A stretch of DNA of 64,000 nt from Raphanus sativus (lineage: Eukaryota; Streptophyta; Magnoliopsida; Brassicales; Brassicaceae), in contig NC_079513.1 in assembly GCF_000801105.2 (NCBI RefSeq), positions 21,296,273-21,360,272 of the forward strand, given 5' to 3'. Below are positions 23,560 to 35,554 of the stretch, piece after piece. A program made the translations under genes and the position numbers. The notes under the pieces are model-generated. The model saw nothing but the letters and a program-made list of their open reading frames with translations. It searched no databases and had not been told where the DNA came from. The stretch's first letter is position 1. Each line of letters begins with the position of its first letter.

Positions 23560-24665
23560 GAGAAGGATTCCAGGTTTTGCAAAAGATTTGTGAGAGTTCG
23601 CTTGCAAAACCATTGAAAATTCATAAATGAATATATTTTAAAGTTTTGTTACGTTTTTGGTGGACAAATATATATTTTTTAATTTAATCTTAGGAAATTT
23701 TAGTTAACATAAAAATCTGTATAAATTTTTTCCAAAAAATAATTTGACGTATATTGATTCATAATTATAGTGTATGTGTGTTAAATAGTATGAATACTAA
23801 TTTAAGTGTCGGAATGGAATTCATAACCGTAATTGATTAAATTTTCATGAAATATGTCGACATACAGTCTAATCATTAAATGTTTTAATAAAATGTGTTC
23901 TCCAACACCAAAATCATTGATGAAAGTGTCTGAAACATGATTTTGCAAGGAAATTGAAAGCGATCTCTCGAAAATCCCCTGCAATTTTCGAGGGATTCAG
24001 TTTAATTTCCTCGCAAAATTTGCATGGGATTTACGAGGAATCCCTTGCAAATTCCTTGCAAATACATAAGTCAATGTCTTTAAGATTTCGTTTGGGGTTT
24101 TGTTATATTTTTGGTGGACTAATATATATTTTATTTGTTTTTTTGAAAAATTAGTTACCATAAACATTACAATTTTTATTAGAAATTTATTCGAAGTATA
24201 TTTATTTCATAAATTATAGTGTTTTGATGTTAGTACTTCGTAATATTAGTTCAAGTGTCGAAAAATATTTATCTCTTAAATATTTAGTTGTCGACTGATA
24301 TTCATTAAGTTTTCAAATGTATTTTTTGATGTACTTGTTAAACACTAAATATTTTAACTAAATATATTTATTTATTAATTTTATTTGATTTTGTGAGAGA
24401 AATGTAATAATATATATATCATGGATGTTTTTTGTAAATTCATTATAAATTTGCGAGAGAATTGTAAGGAAACAAGATAGACATACAAAATTTTTGCACA
24501 TCCTATGTAATTTTACAAGGGAAACATTTTCTCACAAACTTGCGAGTGATTTGGGAAGACTCTGTAATTTTTCTCGCAAATTTTTCGTAAATTTGCGAGA
24601 AATTTGCAAGTTTTCTATTTTTTCTCGTAAATCCATTGCGAACATATCACAAATTTGCATGAATT
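23560..24665. mobile_element. Degenerate CACTA/En-Spm-like repeat region
   Basis: Variants of TTTGCGAGRAATTTGCAAG and its complement recur at 23575-23625, 23940-24065 and 24430-24660 in both orientations, reminiscent of subterminal repeats of Brassicaceae En/Spm elements. A 20-bp word, CTAATGTGAAGAAAATGATG, also occurs twice, at 23443 and 23533. No transposase or clear ends were seen. Confidence 0.4.
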
Positions 24666-24744
24666 TTTTTCTTTAACAACAGGCATGTTTTCTTGCATAT
24701 TGAAAAGAAACATTAATTCAACTACATATATGTGTCATTCAACG

Positions 24745-24935
24745 TTTAGGCTCAAAACTCATGACCCATTAATGAGAGCGTCTGTGTCACATCTATGTTT
24801 ATTGTTTAGGCTCATAACTCACGATCCATTTAATGAGAGCGTCTAGGTCACATCTATATGAATATACTCACTCATATATTTAGTGGAAGAGGCTAAATGA
24901 AAATGAATCTACTCACTCATATGTTGTCAAATATA
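24745..24935. repeat. Short tandem duplications
   Basis: A unit of about 60 bp containing TTTAGGCTCAWAACTCAYGA and AATGAGAGCGTCT occurs twice (about 24747-24806 and 24807-24858). ACTCACTCATAT is then repeated at 24868 and 24912. Confidence 0.8.
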
Positions 24936-25097
24936 TAGGCAGTTAAGTGATCCACAGTGTCTACCGAAAACATCAGAAACATTCATTGCATGGAGCCATG
25001 GACCACCTTTAACAGTTGTAAACAATGTGGTTAACCAATCAAACATCTCCAGTTCAACAATTTTTTAATAGCTTAAAACTTTATGGTATTTCAATGG

Positions 25098-25187
25098 TAT
25101 TTTAGTGGCCAGATTTGACAAAATAGTAAAATACTATATTTATATTTTAGTGGCCAGATTTGACAAAATAGTAAAATACTATATTTA
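25098..25187. repeat. Perfect 45-bp tandem duplication
   Basis: Two abutting identical copies of a 45-bp unit containing TTTTAGTGGCCAGATTTGAC. Confidence 0.95.
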
Positions 25188-27574
25188 CATATATGGGGGC
25201 CCGTACACTTATATGTGGACTCATTCGATAAGTTATAAGCTATGATATAGTCATTTGGGACTAAAACCGTCTTCAACCCGTCTCTATTTATATTTTTATA
25301 TATTCTTTTGAAAGAAAAAAAAATTATTATAATAATAAATTTATTTGAATATATGCATCTATAATAGAATTTTTCTATTTATAAAAAATTTATAGAAATT
25401 GTTATTTTCATCTCTAGATGTAAATGTAAAAATTAAGATTTTTCTATATTTTCCAATAAAATAAAAGGATTTTATTATAGAATATACATTGAAACAAATT
25501 TTACTTCTATAACAAAAACAAATTATTTTAAAAGAAAATATATAAATATACATGTAGGTTGAAGATATTCTAAGAATGTTAGTTAAAGTGACGTACCATC
25601 TCGGCTGCAACCATGTTTCAATTCGGTTCATTTTCTTCTATTTGAACTTTCTTAGTTCCAAAACTATTTTTTAGCAGTTTTTCCTTTTGATGATTAATTT
25701 ATTGTTCAACAACAGAAAATAATAATCTGCAGAAGTCTTTTAATATTAAAGTAGAAAGAGAAAATGACCCATAAGTCTTTTAATATTGTTCAACAAAAAT
25801 TGAATAATTAATAAAAGAAATGCCAATTGTGAAATGAAACACATGCAGATTTATAAAGACAATACCCTATAATTTTTTTTATACATTCTTTTATGTACAT
25901 TCAAATGTGCGTAATCTTGTAACCAGTTTTATCTATCAAATATATATAACCAGTTTGAGATCAACTTTTTCACATAAATATACAACAAAATATTGTTTAA
26001 TATGAAAACAATATAAATGTGAATTCATATTCAGTATAAAAGTAGGTCAACATAATTAGATGCCACAATTTTTAAAGTCTTCCAAAACCGATTATGTCCA
26101 AATTTTTCGATAAATAATAGTATCTTTATCCATTATAAACAGTTAAAATAGCATTCTTATTCCAAACAAAATTGCAAACTGTCTTGATAATAATTCACAG
26201 GGGATGCCCATAAATGCTATGGTAGGAATCGTGAAGTTCTTGCAAAATTTATTGAAAAGCGTACTTATATGATGTCTCACACTCGAATTTAATACGTTAT
26301 TTTTTACATCATTTAATACGTTATTTTGATGGCCCCTTTCAAACTTATCATAGATTCTGAAAATAATTTTTAAAATCAAGAGATTTTAGTTGTATAATGT
26401 ATGAGAGAGATTAAATTTCTCCAGAATCACTGTAAATCGTTTGTGTAAGTGGTTTCAGTACTCCGCCAGCGAAGGAATTATATTGCTATACTGAGTCATA
26501 TGTACTGTCTTAGTCATAGTAGATTCTAAAATTAAAACACAATTGGTTGTTTTCTGGATCATGCATATATATAATATTGATTACAATCATTCTTTTTGAA
26601 GGTGAAATTTGTTTTGTATTTTTTAAGAGTCTTAATTGTAGTTTGTTATAAGTTTGAAACTATAAAAATATTTGTTATGATTTTGGTTTCATTTAGTTTA
26701 ACAAAAGTGAACTTTTATTTTAATTAAATTTAGGTCTTTAATAAAAGTAATGCTAATATATTTAAATAATACTTTTAGTTTGTATCATACTTATTGAAAT
26801 AATTTTTAGCCGAAATATATCGTTTTGTATTACTACATAGTTCTGGCATAAATTTTGTACAATACATGAAACCCAAGATATCCAGTTTTTTTGGGGTCAT
26901 TTTTACAAAAAAAATGCCATGAATAACATGTGGTGACATTGTCGACTATTTATATTTATATGAATAAAACGATATTCATTCTATAAAGAAATATAAAACA
27001 CGAATAAAATAAATCTAAATATTTACAATCATTTCAAATAATTTTATACTATTGATAAGTTTAAATAATATAAAGAATATTAAAATTATAATTAGGTGAA
27101 TTTATACTATTGATAAATAATTTTATGTTATTAGTTTATAAAATTTTCATTTTTATTTTGTATAATTTTCCAAATAGTTAAAAACATCAGTCTAACTTTC
27201 TTGGCTGAAGTTTCTTTTAAAATTTCTAAAACAATTATTCATATAAAAAATTAGAAGCATGAAATTAGTTAATTTACGTTGGGTCGTTCAGGTTTTGAAT
27301 GATAGCAAAATAAATGTGAACCAAAATCAAAGGTTAATAAATCGAGTATTTGTGGAAGTTTCGTGGTCAAGGGTTTAAAAACTTTTGCTTCAGGTTTGGA
27401 TCTTGACTCTTACATGATGCAATTTTTGTATAGATGGATGAGAGAATACAAAACATATTGAAAGTTTCAAAGGGTCTATCTAGGATTTCGTATATACATA
27501 ACCGTCAATCATGTCAACTTATACATAATTCATGTGAATTTCTCTAAACATATTCTTTTACGGTTTACTTTACA
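25188..27574. other. AT-rich spacer, no gene recognised
   Basis: No conserved coding was seen. A possible tRNA-like box A/box B pair is at 27358-27420 (GTGGTCAAGGGT, then GGTTTGGATCTT), perhaps an old SINE. Confidence 0.4.
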
Positions 27575-28669
27575 TTTTCTAATCGGAAAAATGCATTTTA
27601 AATTATGAAACTAGCAAAAATGTACATTCTAAATCTTGGAACTTAATCATTAACACTTTAGAGATTGAAACTTATTTCAATAACATATTAAACATCGAAA
27701 CTAATTTAATTATTTCACACGTCAAAATTGTGACTGGTACTGTTTATTAGTAGATCAAAATAGATGACGTTGTAATTTATTTTTTAGTATTTTTTTAATT
27801 ATTTAATTTGTAGAAACAAATAAAACTAGATAAAATTCAAAATAGTATCTAAAATTGATACAAATTCAGAAAATATCAATAAAAAAATTTATAAATTCAA
27901 AATATAATAAAATAAAATTAAAATTAAAAACATTAAAAAATTAGAAACAAATCAGAAAATGGAAAACAAATTAAAATTTAAAAATTCAAAAATAGTTTAT
28001 AAAATAAAAATAAAAAGTTTTAAAATTTTAATATTCATCAAAATTTTAAAATCTTACTATATCTCATAATATATTTTTAAAATGATATGATTAGATTTGT
28101 CACCATCAATGCTATATCGAACCCGAACCGAAAAAAATTTAAGTACCTTGTTGTGTCCAAATCTTTATGATCCAAATCCGACCAAAGATCCAAATGCCCA
28201 TGGACCTAAACACCAAATAGATTTGGGTTTAAGTACTTTGTCATTTTCAATTTTTTTTTTAATTTATTAATTTTCGAATTTTTAGAATTTTCCTAAGTTT
28301 TTAAAATAATTTTATCAATTTTTACTATGTTTTAGTTTCTAAATTTTTTTTCTGATTTTTCTATTTTTATAAATTTCTGAATTATTAGAATTTCTTTTAA
28401 AATTTTATCTAATTTTATTTGTTTTTGATGATTAAAATAGTTAAAATATTTTTTTTTGAAAAAAAAAGCTGCCGCTTCACCTTTTTGATCTAGTAATGAA
28501 TATTACTGGTCATAATTTTAACGTATGAAACAAGTAAATTAGTTCCAATGTTTAATATGTTATTGAAACAAATTTCACTGTTTAAAATGTTAACAGATAA
28601 ACTCCACGATTTAAAATATAAACTTTTGCCAACTTCATGATTTAAAATGCAATTTTCCCTTTTCTATTC
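27575..28669. mobile_element. Foldback MULE-type element with long TIRs
   Basis: The left end from 27585 (GGAAAAATGCATTTTAAATT) is the inverted counterpart of the right end to 28659 (GGGAAAATTGCATTTTAAAT when complemented). The similarity runs about 190 bp and then, weaker, through most of each half (AACAAATAAAACTAGATAAA against AACAAATAAAATTAGATAAA). The flanks TTTTCTAATC (27575-27584) and TTTTCTATTC (28660-28669) are a 10-bp duplication with one mismatch. The centre carries CCGAACC/GATCCAAAT words. No transposase is present. Confidence 0.8.
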
Positions 28670-29029
28670 TGCATTCTTAGTTACTTTTATTTTATACTTG
28701 TAATAACAAACTCATTTTTTCTCAAATATGTATTTAAAAAATATCATATTGATACATTGGTAATTGTGGATTCTGAGCGGGTCTTGGCCCAATGGTAGTA
28801 GATGGATTGGATGCAAACAAATTCGAAATTCAATTTTTCTGCTATGAAAACTAAGCCACATCTGCTTACCACGGTTGTCGATATGTCCGACTTATCGTAG
28901 ATTGCACCTTCCACCCACAGATTAAGTATGTGTCTTTAATAATTTTAGGTTTAATCCTTTAAAAAAATAAATTTATGGATTCGATCTATATAATACTTTG
29001 GGTACCCTGATACTTCATTGTTTATTGTC
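28670..29029. other. Spacer with possible SINE promoter motifs
   Basis: At 28777-28835, TTGGCCCAATGG followed by AAATTCGAAATTC resembles degenerate tRNA-type A and B boxes. The spacing is plausible for a SINE head, but no tail or target duplication was found. Confidence 0.25.
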
Positions 29030-29520
29030 TGTGGACGTACAAAGAATTTATAGGGTTTAAAACCCTGCATATCAGACATCACTAGTGGTAGAGAAAGCCA
29101 GAATTGTATTTCTAAGTTGGATAAGAAATGTCTTTTACAACTTATGAATTCAGTAATTAGTAGTAAACTTCTGGTGTTGAGTGTTGGGATTTTCCAAAAA
29201 AATAGCTTCATGAGACTGAAGCTTTATTTGAGCGTTTTTATGGATTGTTCACCATATCAGAAGGGGAAACCTAAAATTTCGTGAAAGAAAGTTTATAAAG
29301 CAAATCGTGAACGGAGGTTTAGGAATCAAAATATGTAGAATCTATGCGTGTCTTTGCTACAAATATAATTTGGAAGATGCCTATCAGAACCATGTGTTGA
29401 AGAATTACTCATTTTCAGAAGCCAAATACATTACAATATGCTCTTTGGTTTAGAATAAATTGCTGAAGTTTCCAGATTAAGCTTTCCTTAAGATGGAGCT
29501 AAGCGGTGAATTCATATTTT
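29030..29520 (+). pseudogene. Strongly decayed LINE reverse-transcriptase fragment
   Basis: The plus strand at about 29250-29320 reads YQKGKPKIS, stop, KKVYKAN and then, in another frame, GGLGIK. This resembles the C-terminal 'SWxxVCxPKxxGGLGIR' region that follows the RT domain in plant LINEs. Upstream, LVEKARIVFLSW at about 29090 fits the same region. Stops and frameshifts are numerous. Confidence 0.45.
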
Positions 29521-31020
29521 CACCCAGTTGTGTGTTGAGAGACCAGCGAGAGTTTCAAAAGTAGTTACAAAGCGAGAGTTTCAGAAATTGTTACAATGGG
29601 GTGATTGGTTGGGTTGTAACTAGTGATTTTAATTTTAATTTCTATCTACAACTACTTAAATTATCAATCGTGTTCTAAGTAGTTTTGAAAACTAAAATTA
29701 ATAAAATAAAAAATTGGTTGTAGAAACTTTATTTTCTAAAGAAAAAAAATATGAATGTATGAAACTATTTTCTTTTTAAAACATTGCTCTAATAGTATAT
29801 TTTTTCATCATTTCTCTTATTTAATTTTTACAGCTACATTAGATACAACTACATCAAAAAATTATACAAGATAAATTCTACACTACATTTTTTACAGCTA
29901 CAATCATATCATTATGTCTAGTTTTTTTTTGACTAAATCATTATGTCTAGTTTTGGTTTTATGTATGCCTAACCGTACAAAAGAAAATCATGAGAAAACC
30001 AATAATTTCATAAGAACTTAATTTCTTAGAAAAAGAAAGTAGATCTGACAAAAGATGGAAACAACAAGAAAATTACAATAAAGTCGTAGATGTTGCTCTG
30101 CCAAACTCAAACAATAAATTGTATCTATAAATATACATAAGAAAAGAAGGTTCACAAATTTGGATTTATGTAAAAAATAAGTTTGCCAATACCTATGATT
30201 GAGAAAAAGTTGGCTTTTAAATACTTACAAATCTATTGGGAAACAAAGAAGATTGATCGTTTCAAATTTTATTAATTATAAATAATCGTGAAATATCTAA
30301 AAACTGAGAGGAATATCCAAGATAGGAAATAAATAGCTAGTGCAATATGAAAAAGGTATATAATATTTTCATTTTTAACGCTTTGTATGATTAATAAGCC
30401 ATATGAAATTAACTTGTTTTAGTTACTCTTTAAGTCTACGCATCTTAACTGTAACTTACCTTATCTTTTATAAAAGTCTAATAATAGTTCGTCATAAACA
30501 CAATTTCATGGAACTGCAAGTCAACCTGAAATTAATTATCAGTGAGCGGATAATCACTACATAATCCATAAGAAGCCCTTAACAGACCATCAATCCCAGG
30601 TCCATGTCGTCAAGTGACTTATGAGTTAGATTATGTATTCTAACTCTAATAGCATGTTAATTTTATGAAACTTCTAACCTAAACCAGTTAAAAATGATTG
30701 TATTGGTCTACACCTCTTATATACTATTCCAAGTTTTCTAAACTTCTAATATAGAATATATTTTACGCATTCTTTAGAGATTAAGAGTTATGATCCGTTA
30801 ATTCTTACTTAATCCTTACAAAACTCAACAAAAGACTTCACCATATGTGTTCAAAAACAAAACAAAAAGACTTCACCATGTGTACATGTAAGTGTCAACG
30901 ACAAGTCTACATAAAGGCTAATAGGTCAACAAGACCACATAACATTTCTTACTATTAGTTTGCAAAGGCTGTTCGTTGGGCATTTCCTCGTCGTCATCTC
31001 TCTCTCCTCCTCTCTTCTTT
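29521..31020. other. Spacer and presumed TRY promoter
   Basis: AT-rich to about 30,900. Immediately upstream of TRY is a CT-rich stretch (30,998-31,025) leading into TATATAA at about 31026. MYB-type words (CAGTTAAAA near 30685) occur but are too common to weigh. Confidence 0.5.
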
Positions 31021-31022
31021 TT

Positions 31023-31034
31023 CTCTATATAATT
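31023..31034 (+). promoter_or_regulatory. Probable TRY TATA box
   Basis: CTCTATATAATT lies about 105 bp upstream of the TRY ATG, after a CT-rich tract, leaving a leader of plausible length. Confidence 0.5.
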
Positions 31035-31135
31035 CTCATCTCTCACATTTTTATTTTATTGCATTCTCCAACCAAACCTCAAATTCCATTTAACTTACCT
31101 CTATTTTCTTCTTCTTCTTACTACCTTCAATAGCA

Positions 31136-32171
31136 ATGGATAACACCAACCGCCATCGCCGTCGTAAGCAACAGAAAGTTACTCTCCAGGACTCTGAAGG
31201 TCCCTTCTATTCCCTACCCTTTCTACACCGAATTTTACTTGTTGCGTAATCTTTCATGGGTGGGAGAAAGAATAATGCTTTTGCATATCTTGAAAGCATT
31301 TTTGGCTTCGACTATAAATTTAGTTCCTGGGATCCGAAATGACCTTGTGGTTTATTTAGGAGAGTACATGTACAAAACAAGGCAATCTTCACTTCTATAT
31401 ATTAATTGAACACCTCGTGCTAAGTATTTACAAAAATCGTAGGAGTACACGCGTTTCTAATTTAACAAAAAAAAAACAAGTATATTTTTGTTAATTCATC
31501 ATTTGTTTAAATGGTTGAATATAAATATCTGCAGAAGTGAGCAGCATCGAATGGGAGTTTATCAACATGACAGAACAAGAAGAAGATCTCATCTGTCGAA
31601 TGTATAGACTTGTCGGTGACAGGTAACACTTCCTTCTTTTTCTATCAATTATCTCGGCACAAAGGAAAATGATATTGTATACATTGGTTGGTTCTTAATT
31701 CCATTTTAACAAACGTTAATCTAGGCATGTACGTATTTACTTAAGTTTATAGTGGTACAGTGTACCATGTTGTAGATGAAGCACATGGCGTCCACTAATT
31801 TTCTTAAAACGTTTAATTAAAGCTATGAAGCTATCGCGTTCATTAAATTATACACGTACACATACATTCATTTAAAAAGTAAAAAAAAAACTATTTTGCT
31901 TTTCTTTATCGCTAGGTACTTATGAATAAATGCTTGGTTTGCTCTAAAATGGAATCTGAATTGAGAAATAAATTCAAATGCTAACAAATTAAATATAATT
32001 TTTATTATTAGGTGGGATTTAATAGCAGGAAGAGTGCCAGGAAGACAACCAGAAGAAATAGAGAGATATTGGATAATGAGAAATAGTGATGGCTTTGCTG
32101 AGAAACGACGCCAACTTCATCACAAAAAAAACAAACCACACCGTCCACGTTTTTCTATTTATCGTTCTTAG
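31136..32171 (+). CDS. TRY: TRIPTYCHON-type R3-MYB repressor, 3 exons
   Basis: Exons 31136-31199, 31535-31622 and 32012-32171 join to encode 103 residues beginning MDNTNRHRRRKQQK. The protein is a single-repeat MYB without an activation domain. It moves between epidermal cells and competes with GL1/WER for GL3/EGL3 bHLH partners, suppressing trichome fate and promoting root-hair fate. The R3 repeat starts at WEFINMTEQEEDL (about residue 29). The bHLH-binding signature [D/E]Lx2Rx3Lx6Lx3R is present as DLICRMYRLVGDRWDLIAGR. The C-terminal extension rich in His/Lys and ending RPRFSIYRS separates TRY from the shorter CPC. Exon phases match CPC-family genes. In Arabidopsis TRY is next to SPCH, as here. 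Confidence 0.96.
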
Positions 32172-33504
32172 TTTTTGATGTCATTATATTTTATTATTCT
32201 GTTTTCTGCCCCCGCCACGAAAAAAAATTGATAGATGTTTAGTTGTAGTATTATCTAGCGGTAACGTTTTCAAAAATTAGCGTAACGAAATTATTATGTC
32301 TGTATGTCTTTTTGTTGCGCTTCTTGTTTTAATAATATAGCTTTCAGTTCGTATCTAGAAATTAAAAGGTACCATTTAGCAATCATCTGTTGATCAGTGT
32401 GCTCAAGGTTGTTTAATCCATTGACAATCAGTTTAAATACTAACAAAAAGAAAGGGCTTGAGGTGTGGTTTTGAGCTTTTAATGGATTTTTGATAATTTC
32501 TGGTGAATTTGGGTCTGTTGTTATGAATATTTTAATAGAAATCTATCAAAGTACCACTTAAAACCGTAGAAAAGTTCTCCAAAGTATATATATATATATA
32601 TATTAGTTTGAAAAAAAAGTATATATATACATTGCCAAAAATCAAACCTCCATTATTTCGTATGAGCAGTTAAGATGCCTAGTTTTACAAAATTATTTTT
32701 GTCAACAACATGCCTTGGATAGTGACTAAGACAGAATTTAAACTGCATTAAATGAGATATTTTTCTTAAGGTCCTTAAATAACGTAAATTATCTAGGCCT
32801 CTTTGATAAAATAAAAATAAAAATATCTGGCCTCTAGTTTTTACAAATCAGTCGGTTCGTGTTAAGAAAAAATCAATAAAATAGCTAACTAAATTTTAAT
32901 ACTTTTTAAAACTAAAAGCTTTTCTGCTACTTATTTTGATATTGTAGATAATTATTCTATTTTAATCAATGCATAGCAAGTTCTTTGATTACTCTGTTTT
33001 GAGAGTTATGAAATAAAATCCTTGACAAAAAATTAATTATTTAACTTATTTTAATACATAATTTGTTACAACTGCGTCAATTTAACACTCTTGCCTTAAT
33101 AAAAACTAAAAAGTTAACATTCATCATCTAATTAATTATATGAAAACAAAATTTTCAAAAAAAAATAAAATCTTAAAATTAATAAGAATAATTATTTATT
33201 TAAACATTCAATTTTAAATTCAGAGAGAAAATAAAAATTTAAAATAAATTCCATTAAAATATCTTAATCGTTAAACAGAATTAAAAGTTTCTACAAATTC
33301 AATCCTTCTTATAGTTTTCCATCTTTAGTTACAAAAATTTATATACTATGCTAAACTATGTAAATTTAGGTATTATAAATCCTATCAAAATTTAGTTAGG
33401 AATTTTTCAGACATTTTATTTTATAAATTTAGAAAATGTTCAAAAAACAAATTTCTGAAAACTTTAAGAAATATTTTTGAAATTGTTATAACTTTTTCGA
33501 ATTT

Positions 33505-33567
33505 AAATAAACTAATAATTATTTAAATAAACTAATAATTATTTAAATAAACTAATAATTATTTAAA
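33505..33567. repeat. Three-copy 20-bp tandem repeat
   Basis: Three consecutive perfect copies of TTTAAATAAACTAATAATTA. Confidence 0.95.
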
Positions 33568-34901
33568 TAATTTATATTTTGAGATTTTTTTAATTTATTT
33601 TATTACTAACATAACGAAAAACTAAAATTTTGAAATAAAAAATGAAAATATTAAATGGGTTTATTTTGAAAATATATATATTAAAGTATAAAAATTAATT
33701 AGTTGTCGTTAAATGAAAAGAAATAAAATTTGATATTAAAAATTTATCAAAATTAATTGACAGATGGAAGCTTTTGTGGTTTAAAATTTAGAATATACTT
33801 AGAATATACTTAAAATTAATTATGAACTTTTTAAAGAGTAAGATCATATATAGATTACTTAGGGCTTAGAAGGATTCAAGGTGTTAAAGATTTACCTATT
33901 TACTTATTATATATTTCATATATATAGTAGAATTTTAATTTTATGTTTAATTAAATGTACTTTAAAAGTACAAAAAAATACAAAAAGTAAAATATGGAAA
34001 ACTTGCAAAATTGTTTTTCCACTTAATAAAAGTTTATAATCCAAAAACATGTAATTTAATTTCTACTGTGTCTGTTTTCATAAAATATAAATCTAATGGT
34101 GCAAATCTCAGAGACAGTAAATTTAGTTTTTTCTCTATTTTTGTTTATACAATCGATAAAAATTGATTTATTCGTAGAAAAAAATTGAAACTTTTACTTA
34201 ACAAGTTTTAAAACAAATAAAAAACGATTACGTTATATGTATACTTTTCAATTTCTTATTTACTAATTTTGGATTTGTAAAACTATTTATTTTACTAATT
34301 TTGATAAATAGAAAAGATAATAAAATTAAATATGAGACTAAATGATTTTATTCTATTAAAACAGGCATGCTAAATTAGTCTATATTTTAAAATTTCCCTT
34401 ATTATCTTTATTTTTTGTTAATATTCTAAGGAGACTAATTTTTCTAAGAACAGCCAATAAACTGTCCAATGTTTATTTTTAATTTCTTTTCATGTGAATT
34501 CAATTATTTTCCATCATGGTCTATTCGTTTTCTACAATTTGTTAAACTCAAAGAAATAGGAAACAATTATGTAATGTTTGGAGTTTGGACTATATTTTAG
34601 TATTTTCCAATAGTTTGTATCAACTGAAGTCAAAATTGTTGTTACAATTATGTAATAGACGACTTTCTTTTGTTTCAAAGCTTTGCAAGTCGTGGCACGG
34701 CATTATTTTGATACATCGATGATAATAGCACAAATCACTGTCCTACATGTCATAATCTAATATTGCAAATACTTGTATATATATCCTAACACCTTTTTAA
34801 AAAGTTGGTTCATTCCACCTTGAATCTCCTTCTCATATATCCTAGTTACGGAGGGAGTTATAGAGTATATTTGTCTCTATTGTCCATGGGACCGCACTAG
34901 A

Positions 34902-34992
34902 TGTCTTAACATTTATTCTAACCTCCAACGTGAGAATGCTATAAAAACTGTCTTTAACATTTATTCTAACCTCCAACGTGAGAATGCTATAA
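34902..34992. repeat. Tandem duplication of about 46 bp
   Basis: Two copies containing TTTATTCTAACCTCCAACGT and GAGAATGCTATAA, identical over the core. Confidence 0.9.
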
Positions 34993-35294
34993 TCTTGTTT
35001 TGTTGGAATAGGTGACTCTCCCAGATTCCATATACAATTTCTTCTCCTTTTTTTGTTTTCCAGTGTTATTTCATAAGTTCTTATTATTTACATCACAAAT
35101 TTTTGGAAATTTTCAAATTTATTGATATTTAAAAAAATTATTTAGATTGTAGAAACAAAAATTTGAAATTTTTAACAAAATGAAAAATCTCCCAGAGGTC
35201 TACTTGCAGAAGTCTGCAAACTTTAAAAAAAAAGTTAGAAAGTGGTAGATGTTAACAAAATTTAATTAAAACATAGCAAAAATAGTTATAATTA

Positions 35295-35348
35295 AAGGGC
35301 ATCACTTTTTGGGTCTCCTTTAGGCGTCTTATATCCAGACCGGCCCTG
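35295..35348. mobile_element. Isolated hAT-like terminus
   Basis: The reverse complement begins CAGGGCCGGTCTGGATATAA at 35348, a terminus common in Brassicaceae hAT-like elements. No partner end was found within reach, so this is probably a remnant. Confidence 0.4.
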
Positions 35349-35554
35349 CATCGAGTTTCCACAATAGTATAATATTAAGTGATTATTATATTTTGGTAGA
35401 AACTGGTTATAATCTATATATTGAAAATTAATTATTAATTATTAATATTGTATAATTTTACAGGTCGCACACCTAAGCAAACTAAATCAACCATAAATTT
35501 GAGTTTGAAAATAATGATATAAGCCGGTAATATTTGTGTACTGTTATTAACGTA

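Larger units (their letters stand above)
32200..35290. other. Spacer downstream of TRY
   Basis: A very AT-rich 3-kb stretch with no coding similarity. It holds a 20-bp tandem array (33505-33567), a duplicated 46-bp unit (34902-34992) and a lone Stowaway-like end, ACGGAGGGAGT, near 34848. Confidence 0.5.
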
